A DNA stretch of 64,000 nt, taken from positions 39,480,370-39,544,369 of the forward strand of contig NC_065923.1 of NCBI RefSeq assembly GCF_024586455.1, written 5' to 3'. The notes beneath the pieces were generated by a model. The model saw nothing but the letters and a program-made list of their open reading frames with translations. It did not search any database and was not told where the DNA came from. This DNA is from Bactrocera neohumeralis. Lineage: Eukaryota > Arthropoda > Insecta > Diptera > Tephritidae. A program made the position numbers and the translations under genes. Below, piece by piece: positions 9,591-22,246 of this stretch (positions within the stretch are counted from its first letter, which is position 1; each line of letters opens with the position of its first letter).

Positions 9591-12190
9591 AGTTTATTAG
9601 GATATTCTAATCACTCACACCCGCAATGAAAATTCCAAGTTAAAATACGCGGGTAATTGGTTGTACAATTTACTTTTAATATGTTTTATATTTAAAATAC
9701 ATTACCATTTTAAATACATATGTATCTAAAAGTTATCGGCGGAGTTTTTTTTTTAATCGCACAGCGAAATTGTTGCTAAATCGGGTTGATCGCTCACAGG
9801 AACCGGGTTCAGACGAAATCTGGCGAAGATCCAATTATATGGTGCGTTGACGCGGCTTAGTACGAGTATAGAGCGTAGTTGATGATCGAATTGAGGGACG
9901 GAAGATGCCGACGCGGCGCAGTGTGTAAACGAATTGCTATGCGGATAGTGTCGAATTGCTTGGTACCAATCATGTTTCCTATCCTGCTGTCTATCCCTTT
10001 TGTTTAGTGGGTGTGGTGAGATGTGTTGTAGTCATCAGCTGTGGTGAATTGCGATGTAGCATTAGGATGCGCCAGTTTTACCGGGTATAGGGGGTGGATG
10101 CTTAACTCATTTAAACACACTTCGCCGTCGTAGATCTCGTACAATTAAAAAAATATTTAATTTTTTCTTTTCGAAAACTCCATTGTGTATTCTTGAGTAC
10201 ACAAAACAGTCAATACAGCAGTGTCTTTTAATCCCCAAAACTCGACGTTTCGTTAGGCTGTCACACTTGGTGTGCTCCTTAAGAATAATAATGTATACTT
10301 AATACAACTCAAGCACAATATTTTAAATTTTTCAAAACCAAAAATGGATATTTTTCAAAAACTAATTTTTAAATTTCGAAAGTTAATATCTTACATTTTT
10401 ATAAGGATCAGTGCCACTTAAATGCTGTGAGAATTATTTTCTGATAATAACTGGCGACCCAAGTAGAGGTACTTTTCTCATTCGTCTTCAAAAAATAAAT
10501 GCCAAAGAATATTCTTTCGAATGATAATAAACCTTCACCATTAAATTTGATGTTTATGCGTTTTATATTTAAAAAAGTAGGGTACCTCGAATGGATCATC
10601 CTATGTTATGCCAGTATGTTTAAAAAACGGGTTGAATGAGATCAGTAATTCCATTATCTCATATCTACCTAATACAAAAATTTTCAAAACTCCGGCTGAC
10701 TTTCAAATATGTGAGTTATCTTAATAAAATTGAGACGGCTTGTTTTTCAATAACGGTGAAACTCTGTGCTTAAAAGGGATAGCATCGAAAGAAAACTTGC
10801 ACAAGACCCTATATAACTTCGATTCCTTCGAACAAAGAATGTTGCACTTTTTCGCAACATTGATAAAATAAGTTTTGCCTATTGTCTAACGCTTAGCGAA
10901 TCTCACTTCTTCTTCTGTCGAGGTATTGGAAGTTATTTTTCTCATACTTTAAGCACAGTGTGACTTCAACAATATAATTTCATTACAATACATTCTCTAT
11001 AATGTTTCCCAATAATGGAAAAATCAACAAGCTCATGTTTTGCTTGAGTTTAGTTGGCGTAACTATTTAACAGATTAAACCAGTCATTAGAAGCTTCATG
11101 CAATTAAATTTCGTTAAAATAACGGACTCACAAACGTTTTCAGAACGGTTTAGTTGGCGAACTATTTACTGTATTGCGATTTATCTTTTAGTATGTATGT
11201 TTTGTGTTGTGGATAAATACTGAAAATAAACTTTTAAGTTTCAGCACCAAATATATTGGTTGCAGTATAAAAGAACATGTGAGTTGCTTCTGAGATACAG
11301 GTACCTATGATAAACTTTAGCTCTTCGGTGTATTTGACTTTGTACTTAATAACTACCGCAAAAATTACAGAAAATAAACGTGGGTATGCATGGAACTTAT
11401 CAAGCTCGACTTTAATTTCTAACAAAAGCGGTAAAAATCATTATATATCACCTGCCAACTATAAATAGTAACATTATAATGAAATGAGGTACTAATGGTG
11501 CACAATTCCAGTTTAAAACTCTAGTGAGTGAAATTTTGATTTCCGTCGCCGTAAATTTAACAGCAGGTACTTTTAAGTTAGTATTAAGTGACCTTCACTG
11601 TGAAACTAAAATCTCAGTAAAATCATTTTATGAAGCAGTTTATTGCTTTATCACATCAATTATTTTGAAAAATGACGAAAATGATTAAATAACAATTAAA
11701 CTCTTTCGGAAATTTAGGAGTGCAACAAGAGATTTATGCATAAAAACATTAAAGCTCGCACTATGACCAAATGATGAAGAAGTTTCCTCTTTTAATGTGG
11801 AGAAACAGCCTATTCACAAAAATGAACGATGATTTTAATTAGAATGAACGAGAAAGCTTTTAAAGACCGCCCAATACAAAAAGGTATCAGGCATTTTCAC
11901 TAAAGCAACCTCAGAAAGCACGCAATTTTAAAGAACGTCTGAAAGGAAGAAAAAGAAATAGCTAAAGGTTTTCTTGAAGCTTAAGAACTTAACGTTATTT
12001 TTTTTGCTTTGTGTTCTCAAATATTTAAATATTTTAAATATTTGTTAATACTTTGTTAATATTATATAATAACCTGACTTATTATTTCTTTAAGAACTTT
12101 TATAATTACTTAAAACTAAATTTCTTTTATTAGGTTGTCTGCTGATTAGATAAGGTCAAAATTGATAACATGAAAAAATCAAATGAGTGT
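9591..12190. other. Non-coding AT-rich DNA
   Basis: No gene or RNA is supported. The only recognisable element is the dispersed repeat at 10485-10607, listed separately. Some GC-richer sequence at 9790-10140 has no sustained frame. Confidence 0.4.
10485..10607. repeat. Dispersed repeat ending in AGTAGGGTACCTCGAA, copy 1
   Basis: From AAAAAATAAATGCCAAAGAA to GAATGGATCATCCTA this matches 17570-17695 throughout, including the words ACGATAATAAA-like, CCATTTAATTTGA-like and AAAAAAGTAGGGTACCTCGA. A third, shorter copy of the same end lies at 51289-51331. Confidence 0.7.
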
Positions 12191-12208
12191 AACACAGTTT
12201 GATATTAA

Positions 12209-12371
12209 TATCGGAATTCTGCTTGTCACGATTGTCTCATGTCTCCAATTGTCACAATCGTAATTTAGTGGCTCATGTCACTCATGTCTCACATTTTGGT
12301 ATGAGACCCCTGACTAACAGAGTCACTAACTTACGATTGTGATAATTAGAGACATGAAGAATACCGATATA
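12209..12371. repeat. Hairpin formed by a 35-bp imperfect inverted repeat
   Basis: TGTCTCCAATTGTCACAATC (12240 onward, to 12274) is complementary to 12320-12354 over 35 bases with four mismatches, around a 45-base loop. Outside it, TATCGGAATTCT (12209-12220) pairs with AGAATACCGATA (12358-12369), so the symmetry extends further after a small insertion in the left arm. It may be a short fold-back MITE or a structured transcript. Confidence 0.75.
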
Positions 12372-12479
12372 TAGTAAGTATTAATGTTATTAATGAGCCA
12401 ATTTTTCATTTTTCTCATCATTAATCTGTTATAAAGTGACACAGTGTCTAATAACTGTGAGTAAAATACTTTTCGTAGA

Positions 12480-12665
12480 TGCGAAATTTTCAGATCGATA
12501 TCTCAAAAACTGAGGAAATACTTCGCTTGTATTCAGACGAACATCGCTTGATCGAATCAGCTCGTCGCGCTGCATATGCTCGTATTTATACTTTATAGAG
12601 TCTCCGAAAATTCGTGTTGGATGTTCCAACATTGCGGCGAACTTAATATATGTAGCATTAAGGGT
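12480..12665 (-). repeat. Partial copy of dispersed repeat family A (reverse)
   Basis: TTTCAGATCGATATCTCAAA, AGCTCGTCGCGCTGCATATG and TCTCCGAAAATTCGTGTTGGATGT, then GCGAACTTAATATATGT, follow in the order expected for the reverse complement of the unit at 58940-59460. Confidence 0.6.
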
Positions 12666-12669
12666 GTTG

Positions 12670-14464
12670 ATATGGACACCACGTGATTATTAATTGGTCT
12701 CGGTATATATATTCTCGAATTTTACTTATCCCACAACTTAAAGAGTGTCTTATTCTAAAGATTAACAACATTCGTTTACTGCATCCTTCTAAACTTCGAA
12801 GAAAAAGTTATATTTTTTATTTACATAGACATTGAATATTAATTTTTTTGAAGCGATTTCCGCATTTATTGTTTTCGATGTGCATTTATGTCACGAGAGG
12901 AAACACAGAACGGTTGTTCATAGCTATATTTGCCTCACTCTCCCTTTTGGTTAACGCAAAAGACAAGAACAATTTATGCATAAATATGCGTTAGTTCCTT
13001 TCTTCTCCTCTTGCTTCGGAATGTATTTCACCCTTTTCCAAAGGTTCAACACTCAGCCCTCGAAGGAATAATTTATTAGCGTAAGCGCCTTTGTGGCTAT
13101 TTGAAATTATTTGTTGACCTATTTTACTATTGGCTGATTTTCTATGCACTTCTTCTTCTTCTTACTGTTTGCAAAGGCTATGAATTTAGGTTAAGCATCA
13201 TTTGTGAACCAATTATAGGCATTGATCGTTTGACTTCGTCGTTCCGGAATTGGCTGAACATTTCGGTATCGGTAATTAAGGTGAGTGGGTGATTGGCCTT
13301 CCGCATCTGGTATTGCCTTTATGAAGGCAGGAACGGCAAGGCAAGGAAATAACTCGAAATATTTCAGCGGTCAATTTTATAATATAAATTAGCCTCTTCT
13401 TGATACATAACAGCAAATTTGATATAATCAACAGCATAATATTTCATCAAACATTATCTTAGATTTTAATAAAAATCCTTATTATTTCCCAAACGAGCTT
13501 GTGAAAACCTTTCTAAGAAGGAATGAAGTCATCTATACATATTTCTTTTAAAGATATTCTTTCGTCTAAAATTGAAAAATACATTTGGTTAGTATTAACT
13601 TATACCGCTCACCTTTTAATTAACTTTGTATGGAGGTCTTTAGGCGGTTGCCAGGCAATGTTAAATGGCTACTCATTCACCATTTCCCCCCAAAAGATTA
13701 AGTAAACTTTTCCAAAGTTTGAAAGCAGAGAGCAGCCCGCTGCAGTCGTCACAGTTAACTCACATCATCAACAAAACTGGTCAAGAGCGATGTAAATACA
13801 TTTTTTTATGATAAAATAAATACACGTGACCAGGTACTAACATTGGAGCAATACGATAATGCTATGCAGAATCGTTTAGGAACAGAAGTTAGGGACTAAA
13901 GCATAAAAATATTAAATAGTTAAAAAGAAACACGATGGTAATAAATATATCGTGTGCGTAAATTAACATGCAAATATTACTTGTACCCTGATTTTGTTAT
14001 AGATTTTTTAGTATGAAAAGTCATTTGCCTAAAAATACAGCTCAGCTTTGAGTTCGTTCTCTAATCGTTGTTTAATAGTTGTTTTACCACCGTCAAGGTA
14101 GTCGATGAAAATTTACTGTGCTCAGTGTGATTTCCAAAAATACTGGTTAAAACTTGAATGACCATCTTTATGTTTTTGGGGCCTTGGAAAAGTCGAACGA
14201 CTCTCACGGGGCAGCAACCACTATGTGTACAGCCGACTGGATTCAGTTGTGTAAATATTATTCATTCATTATGTCACGAATCAGGGCAGAAACTTTGTAA
14301 AAAGATTATTTTTCTTTCTCTTAAACTTCACTTTATTCCATTGTAAGCAAACATAATAGAAGCTTGCCACACCAGACTCATACACGTAATAGGTACGCTA
14401 TGCAATGAAAATTATTAATATTTATTCAAATTATTTCGACACTTTTTTACTGTTTTATAAGTAA
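12670..14464. other. Non-coding AT-rich DNA
   Basis: No gene, RNA or transposon coding region is convincing here. Short open frames such as 13523-13705 have no recognisable protein features. Confidence 0.35.
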
Positions 14465-16330
14465 CTAGCTGACCCCGCAAGCGTTGTCCTGCGTGAAATT
14501 ATGCGTTTTGAAATGAAAAGAAAGTTGAATTTATATTGTGTTGAAAATCATTTAATTGCGATATTTCTACATTTTTTTCAATGTATCGCTGCTTGATAAA
14601 CAACATTTTTTGGTTTCTGTTCTGATGCGTAAATGTACAGAGAAGATGGTTTTCCAACTCGTGAACATGCCACGTATTTCTGACCTTGTGAAAAACATAG
14701 CATTTCCCGATTTATGCCACACTCTTCTGGCGACTATCCTTGTGTCCTGTTGAGAGTCATCGCAAATGCAATTTTCCCTGAAAACTGAATACGTTTGAAC
14801 CGAAATGGTTATCCCCTTGTATTTTATAATTGCGTCATAATCCGTCAGGTTCCATTACACAGTTTCGGCGCATGAAGATTGTGAAACATAATAACGACCG
14901 ATCCTACTTTGAAACCAAGCCTCTCCAAAGAATTTAGAAATTAAACTGGATAATTCACGGCTTCGTTTTCATGGTCAGTACGATAGATCGATTTGTATGA
15001 GCGCAAACCTCCGGGAATTTAACTTTGAATCTTCCAGTTTAAGTCATTAACATCGGTATTTTAAGCAGCTAAAATTGCTCGTGCACTCAATTAATCACAG
15101 TTACGATAATTTGGCCAATGTTCGGATAAACATTCGTGATGAGTTCATCTTTCGTTGAAGTGAATTGACAATTAATTGATATCAAACCACTAGAAGTATC
15201 AACCGATATTTGCCCATTTCCTATTCTTAGCGAATACAATGTAAAATGTCATCGGCAACATCATTTTTTTTTTACGTATCCCGTAATTGACGCTAATTTG
15301 AAGGCTGATATGTCAAAATGATCTTCGCGAAAAGCATGCGAGCTTTAGTGGCATGTGAAGTAGCTATCAAATTGCCCATCGTTTGTTTCCAGTGATTATC
15401 ATGTTGCAGCAATTGCAATTGCTGGCATGCTTCTCAAACAGTTGCACACACTTAACCATCACAATACGCAGTAAACCGCGAGACGCACAACAGTCGGAAA
15501 CCTTTCATGAATTCCAAAAGTAAATATCCCAAAAATTGCTTTATTGCAGTTCACTTATCGACCGATTTGATACCTGTTAATCTGATCTCGTTCAAGGCCT
15601 ATAATCGCCACGTTGCTTTCTTTGGTAACGTATTAGCCAACGTATTTGATCGATTTCAGCAAACTGCAATACTTAACATTGACATGAGTTTTGAATGTGA
15701 ATTAGGCAACAGTGGCGAATATGGTACTATCCATATGTTGTCAACTTCGATATTCACGCCTCTAAATTGAATGCTAAATGTTTTGCTTTTGTCGTCTTGT
15801 GAGCGACGCCGATAGAGTGAATCATCCATCATCAGTTCACGTCGATAATGTTTCATGCATTTATTGTCAGACATACAAACCGAAGTGGGCTTGTGGTGTC
15901 CGCAAGATCCATGGACCATATTGGTTTTCATTAGTTGGTATTAAACTGGATCTTTCTCTGGATCAGGAATTTCCGCAGAAATGATTTCGTCAATTTGATC
16001 TGGTGTAAGCACCATCCACCATCCAAAAAAGAATGTTCGCGTGCAGCAAACCTCTTTTTGCAACTCAACAGAGTACATCCAGCATCTAACAGCACCATAT
16101 ACATATACCATAGGTTGCTTCAGGATAAAGTCCATCAAACATCGTAAGTGTTGTTTGAAAAGTCATGCTGTGACACCGTGACGATCGCTTTGCTGTTTGA
16201 CCGCGATCCATAATTCCATACGTATGTCATCACAACCTGGGAGTACTCGTTCATGTGTCTTGGGCTGCCATATGTTGATGGCAAAAAGAACGCCGATCGA
16301 TATTAGCGCGACCTCTTCGTGGCTTCCTAA
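14465..16330 (-). pseudogene. Degenerate Helitron, RepHel (replication initiator plus PIF1-type helicase)
   Basis: Minus strand. The protein order is that of Helitron Rep/helicase proteins. LPSTYGSPRHMNEYSQ is near 16285-16240. LMDFILKQ, RCWMYSVE and PDQIDEIISAEIPDPEKDP are at 16140-15941. MVHGSCGHHKPTSVCM and VDNIWIVPYSPLL are at 15928-15690, then KSIKYVG*YV and LQLLQHDNHW. The helicase end has LISINCQFTSTKDELI, NWKIQS*IPGGLRSYKSI, VGSVVIMFHNLHAPKLCNGT, IAFAMTLNRTQG and YVACSRVGKPSSLYIYA. Stops and frameshifts are many. The residues that should hold the HUH motif after RCWMYSVE read LQKEVCCTRTFFF, so the catalytic histidines are gone. Large middle parts of the helicase are missing. The 3' end is TCACGCAGGACAACGCTTGC followed by a GGGTCAGCTAG end and then T, the Helitron CTAG terminus, at 14465. 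The 5' end was not found. Confidence 0.85.
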
Positions 16331-16900
16331 AAAATTTCAATCTGTACTTGATCATTTTGTGTGAAACACACAAAAAGTTTTCACTGCATAATTTTCAATA
16401 ATTTTTCTTTTGAATAGCCGAAATAAAAAAGCAAGCGACAGTAAATGAATGATTCAAATCAAAATAATGAAAAACAAAACAAACGAAAACTGAAAGAAAT
16501 TTCTATGGAAAAATTACTTTTTTGAATAGTCCAATTTTCCGACTTTTCCTAATAAAAAGAATAAGGTATTTTTATTTCTAAAACTTTCCCGATCCACAAC
16601 GAGCAACCTCTGAAAATTTCCTCAAGATTGGTGCAGCCGTTCTCTTAGCGTTACCAACAAACAAATATTCATTCGTTTGTATGGGAAAAACAAATGGGCT
16701 ATTTTTAGGGGTTTTCCGGCAATTATTCCAATTTTCCTCGCCGCAAGAACCATCTTTGAACTTCAATGAACATTTAAAGAAAAGAATTGGCAAAATTGGT
16801 CGAGGAGTTGTTGAGTTATGCGCTTAGCAACACATTTTGCGATTCATTTTTATATACGTACATATGTATGTATAAGATGTATGAAAACAATTGCTGTTAT

Positions 16901-17163
16901 ATATCGTCACCTGAAATGCAAAATAACGTATCATCAAAAAATTCGAAATTGAATGTCTTATTGATTACGCTTCACTACTTCAAACTACATACATAATATT
17001 ACATATATTGAACATGTTCTGGTTCTCCGATCAAATATAAACTAGTTTTAACCAATATTAAAATTTTGTTTCACTCATGTTCCATTTTATTTCGTGTTTC
17101 ATTCATGCCACTGTAAATTTCCGAAAATGTTGTTACGTTATTTTGCATTTCAGGTGACGATAT
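16901..17163. repeat. MITE-like unit with a perfect 30-bp inverted repeat
   Basis: 16901-16930 (ATATCGTCACCTGAAATGCA and ten more bases) is the exact reverse complement of 17134-17163. The two arms enclose 203 AT-rich bases, for a total of 263 bp. I cannot see a clear target duplication and there is no coding sequence. A short non-autonomous DNA transposon is the likely explanation. Confidence 0.75.
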
Positions 17164-17569
17164 GTATATTAAACTTAAAATATCATACACACTCTCAACA
17201 ATCAAATTGTCATAAATAATCTCCATCCAATTATCGTTGAACAAATATGATCGTCTTTATTATGAAGCAAGCAAGTATGACCTTTTATTCAAGAGCTATT
17301 TGATATAACTAACATTTGCAAACACCTACACAAGATGATCCAAATATCTCCCGATGGCCACCATTCTCAGACAAAACAATATATATGTATTATCCACCTC
17401 GACTTATTTTATCATATTAACAGTTCGGCTGCTAAATTTGGTAAAAATGTGGGTAGAATGGTGTTTTTTAAATTTCACGCTTTTATTGAGTTGATAATGG
17501 AAAGCGACTGGTCTCATCAGTGCCAGGAATTCAAATATAGATGTCATGAAAATACTCGAAAGAGATAAT

Positions 17570-17695
17570 TTTCGAAAAATAAACACCAAAGAAATTTCTT
17601 TCGAACGATAATAAATATTTGCCATTTAATTTGAAGTTTCTGTGTTTTTTCTTTAAAAAAGTAGGGTACCTCGAAAAGGATCACCCTAAACCTTA
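17570..17695. repeat. Dispersed repeat ending in AGTAGGGTACCTCGAA, copy 2
   Basis: Collinear with 10485-10607; it ends AAAAAAGTAGGGTACCTCGA followed by AAAGGATCACCCTA. The copy at 51289-51331 shares the same end, which suggests a fixed terminus. Confidence 0.7.
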
Positions 17696-17699
17696 CTTT

Positions 17700-19200
17700 T
17701 ATATTGAAAGCATGAAATCTCTCAAGCCACCACTTTAAAACGCCTGTTGATTAGGTTCGAATCGTTTACACGAATCATTCAGCAATTAAAGTGTTCACAG
17801 CTGACAGCGACCATTAAAAGCATGGAATCAAGGGAAACATCAAATATAATTGGAATTTCGCGTGGCTTGTCAAAAAGCACAGTTAAAAGGGAAACCTATT
17901 ATGATGGACAGCCTTGAAAAATTTGTCACCGTTTGCACAAATTGAAGAGGTAAACAAGAAGTGCAACAATAAATGAATAACGGTCCCTTCACACACTGTG
18001 ATCAAATCGTAAAAAGATGGCAATAAGTCCTAAAAATCGATATTTATTTTACGGCTTGCGAAGAGATAAATACAATAGAAATAATTGCAATTCGACAGAA
18101 AATTGCTTACATGAAAGTGCATTGTTCAATTTCTCATTTTTTTTATTAAATCAACCTGCATCTTATATTGGTCTCTATCTACTCTTAACAATTGGCGGAA
18201 TCGGTGTTGTCAAAATATTATTGCGCCGAATGTCTGACTTAGGTATTGTGCTGTAAACTTCTCAACGACATTCCATAACAACAGATATTTGCTAGCCAAT
18301 TCTCCATCCACTGCGTCATAATCACTTTCGATTTCTAGAAGAAAGTTGTTATTAACTGAAATTCCACTTAAAAAAATGTCTTACCTTCAATGTCCATAAT
18401 TTCTTGAGGAACTTCATCAATTAAAGCGTCAGCTAATTTTTCCTAAAACTTTTTTGGGCATGTTTTCCAATTTATGCGAACATTTTGTTTAAAAATAATG
18501 TTTTTCTCACCGATCAGCTGTGGTTGCAAAGAAACCATAGAAAAAGACGTTCATTGTTGATGGTAAATATTGTCAATTGCGTAATTTTGCAAACTTAGAT
18601 GCACAAGACTCTGAATTGCCCTATTGTTCTACAATAATGCGAAAACTACGTAGCGATAAAGCGCGCAACTGCTTGTGCCCGCCTCTTGATTCGACTATTC
18701 AAGCAATGAGATTAGTTGCTTCGTATAGAGTTTTAAATTCGATGTGATAAAATTGTGAATATTTTGAAGTGTAATGGCTTGATTGGAATCATTCGAGATG
18801 AAGGATAATCCTGGAAGTATGTACACTGTTTGCAAGCGCTAACATTAATTGCAAGAGCTCTTTTGATGTTCAAAATTGCAATATAAATATTGCTACTTTT
18901 TAATATAACAGAAGAATAATTTCAATCATAATAAGGAGTTACAAAAAACCTCCGCTTGAATCCAATTTATACCAAAATATATTTGCGAATGTGTAGTTAC
19001 ATATGTATGTATATGTATATGTTACAATTAAATTCCGACATTTTCCAAAGGCTGATCTAATTTCATTTTTGTCACAACGCGTCAAACAATGCTGATAAAA
19101 AATAACATAACAGCTTTACACGATTCACTCGTGATCTGTCGAAAACAGGCTTTTGAAAAAATTACTACTACTTGGATCACCCGTTATTAGATAAGTGAGA
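17700..19200. other. Non-coding DNA with a possible transposase trace
   Basis: Around 17790-17890 the plus strand reads NIIGISRGLSKSTVKRE, which resembles the helix-turn-helix of Tc1/mariner-type transposases, but it is too short to assign. The rest, including 18017-18256, has no recognisable product. Confidence 0.25.
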
Positions 19201-19209
19201 GCTAAATGA

Positions 19210-19575
19210 AGTATTGATCCCATTTTCGACACTCATATGTATATAACATTGTCAGGGAAAGATTATCCCTGAATTTCTCACACATTGACCGAAATTTGTT
19301 GTAAAAGGTCAACTATAAGTACTGGGGTCATAATATTCAGTACATAGTGGCGTTTTTCTTATTTGGAAAGTTTTTTTTGCGATATGGTAGCACACTCTAC
19401 AGACATTATTCATGCAAAGTTTTGTCGCGTTATGTGAATTGTACCGACAGAGACTCACCCGAATTTCGACTCGTATATGCATATGTATGTAATTATAACC
19501 TCCTAAATCTTTATCGCTTTAGTTGGGTGAAACTATTATACTCTGTAGCCACATATTGCAAGAGTATTATGAAAC
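19210..19575. repeat. Dispersed repeat family C, copy 1
   Basis: CACACATTGACCGAAATTTG, GGTCAACTATAAGTACTGGGGTC and ATTCATGCAAAGTTTTGTCG occur in the same order and spacing as in 55555-55845. The 3' part (TATACTCTGTAGCCACATAT, GCAAGAGTAT) is shared with other copies near 45440 and 53850. It has no coding capacity. Confidence 0.65.
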
Positions 19576-19619
19576 TATGTACATATATACGTAGAGATAG
19601 AGTAACATTTTAGAGGTAT

Positions 19620-20880
19620 TAAACTCTAAGTTTGTATTTTTAACTTGATTTTTCTGTTTTGTAGTAAGAAGGCACTGGCATTACTATTTCCACGAATTCA
19701 CGTTTTCTTTTGGATGTTAAAATCATCGTGGGAAACTTAACATAGCCTGTTCAGGGTATAAAAACAAGCGTGGAGAAACAATGCATGGAGTTGCGTGCTG
19801 AATTTACATTTTCTCTGTTAACTACAAGAGTAAGAGAGTTCCTAGAGAGAACTTCAATGCAATATACTGTTATAATAAATTTCGTGAGTCCTGTTGCTCG
19901 TGCAAGTTTGTCTTTTCACGAAACATTTCACTCTCGACAGTTGTGGTGAAAAGAACATTGCGCGCGTAGAATAAGAAAAACTTATTATAAAGATAATAAC
20001 GGAAAACACAAACAAGGAGATGTGACCTAGTGTTTGAATGTGAGCATGTATATGCTAAGGAGTGTTGTATTAATTTTGTGGGTATATGCATGATACAATG
20101 GAATGCCAAAAGATGATCTACAGATGTATGTATGTGGTATACACAAACCTGCCGTCGAGTGTCTAGTGTGAATGAATAGTTTCTCTTTTGCATCTAATAA
20201 GGTGTTAATTTAATTGTTAAAGTAAGAAAATATTGCTAAAATACGAGAACATGGCATGCAGATCTTTTGTAAAGGAAATAAAAAATATTTTACTAACTGG
20301 TTGAACGTCAAAAATATATTTGATACATACATATAAAACAGACGAACAGTTATTGTTGAATACATATAATGAATTCCTAACCACAAACTGGACGAAAAGT
20401 CTTTTCAATAGGACAATTTGCATTTCTGATTGGAGTTTTGAAGTGATTGCTGCAACTTTCTTGGGTTGTTTCCCAAGTGATTTTTTTCCACAAAAAATAA
20501 AAATAAATTAAAGCAAGAGGAGATGCCAAAGTTGAGTTATGAATATTTATGACTTGCAAGAACTTAATTTTAAATGCTCAGTGAGGCTCAGACTGTGTTT
20601 GCAAATACATACTAGTTTTGATTACCTCAACTGATTTTAAAATTTCTGTCACTTTAACACTTCGCTATTGTAACTATTGAAATATAAATTATATTTTTGA
20701 AATTCGAAAATATTGAAATATAAATACTGACTAAATAAAAAACGTCTTGTAATATCATGTAGGCTATGTTTCAATTGGCTTAAGAGCTGCTGGTGAATTT
20801 TATGAAAATCGTTTAGTAGTGACCTCTAAGGGCTTTACAATAAAAATCACAAGCGGTACTAAAAAAAATATTTACTAAAG
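19620..20880. other. Non-coding AT-rich DNA
   Basis: No gene, RNA or transposon end recognised. Confidence 0.35.
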
Positions 20881-20884
20881 TTAT

Positions 20885-21060
20885 TATATCCTAAACAAGG
20901 TATATTAAGTTTGCCACGAAGATTGTAACACCCAGAAGGAAACGTCGGAGACCCTTTAAATTAAGTGGCGGGCTGAGTTGATGTGACCATGTCACGTTCG
21001 ACGTCTGTATATTCGCGCACTAGTAACTCCTCAGTTTTAATAAATTGGTTTAATTCCTTC
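20885..21060 (+). repeat. Partial copy of dispersed repeat family A
   Basis: TATATCCTAAACAAGGTATA, TTAAGTTTGCCACGA, TGTAACACCCAGAAGGAAAC and GTCGGAGACCCTTTAAA, then GGGCTGAGTTGATG, match the first part of the complete unit at 58940-59460. Confidence 0.7.
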
Positions 21061-22243
21061 TTCATATTAATAAGTTATTTTCTGTGTACATATTTATGTC
21101 ATTATATTACTATTAGCTTTGCTCTAAAGTTCTCCCAAAAATTTTCACAAATTTATGAAAGTCTTATTTGGAAAATTTTTTTAAAATTCTGAAACGCCCA
21201 CTCGAGTAACCGCCAAGTCAATGCTTTGGCGCACATAACAGCAGACATGAGTACTTTTGTAGCATTTAGTTGACTATTCATGTTCATTGTTCGCATTTCG
21301 AAAAGACCTATTAATTAGAAAAAAAAGGCTCGGTAAGAGCAGCAAAAGCGAGATATAATATTAAAATGTGGTTTGGAATGTGTTTGCAATAATTACAAAC
21401 ATATGTATATACATGTATATTTAAAGTTTAAAGTGTGGCAAGTTGAAAGTATATTTAAGCAAACACATATGAGTTCACATACGTAATCGCTACATCACAA
21501 AAACATCACTTTTCAAACCGGGGAAATATAAATAATTGCTTTGCTTATGTTCCACGCTTGAATTAATCATCACACGATTTAAATGTCAATGTACCGCATT
21601 TTTGTGTACTCTGGGTATATACTGTATGAAGCAGTATTCTACATATGCCAGTTATAACTGGAACAACAAGGCTCTGCTGTTGACGTGCAGCATTAGGTTA
21701 GAATACGGTGTATAATTCACTCCTGCAGAGGTCTCTGCTTTCAAACAAAATATGAGTACATACATATGTAAGTATGTATGTATATGAAGGCATTAGCATA
21801 ATTTGTTTATCCTCCGCAAGCCAATTAATATTTTTATAATTTACTTAAGCGTTGGTGTTTGTGATACTGGCTCTTTTCATGCCGGTATGTTAAACAAAGC
21901 ACGGCACTTCTTAAAAGTTTATATAAGACACCCTAACTTCCATATGGACATATAAGTATTTGGGTAAAAATTTAATGGACTCCTAATTTGCAACGACTTT
22001 TTCTTTCCATTACTGCAGAATAGATATATTTGCTGTCATTCATAAAACTGGGTGTGTTATACGTAAATTTATATAGTATCTTTGTTAAATCTTACTCTAC
22101 TCTCACTCCTGTAACCTTTCATGTTAGATTTTTGGATTAGAAAATTTTCTGCATCGTGCTGAAGGTCCGATTTCGACATACGAGTATTTGTCCACTTTTT
22201 GTAGTTGTTACAAATACCAGCTGAACCGGTATGAAGTGAGCGT
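21061..22243. other. Non-coding AT-rich DNA
   Basis: Simple runs of the ACATATGTATATACATGTAT type lie near 21400 and 21755. No gene is supported. Confidence 0.35.
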
Positions 22244-22246
22244 TAA

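Noticed and set aside
9425..9610. Open frame across the N run
   Set aside because: It is produced by translating through the assembly gap.
16578..16793. 71-codon minus-strand frame containing NAKRTAAPILRKFSEVARCG
   Set aside because: The sequence looks like part of a repeated element but I could not name the family or find a second copy here, so I list no feature.
17740..17775. GGTTCGAATCG-like word suggesting a tRNA T-arm
   Set aside because: No acceptor or anticodon stems fit around it. I found no convincing tRNA or rRNA anywhere in the window.
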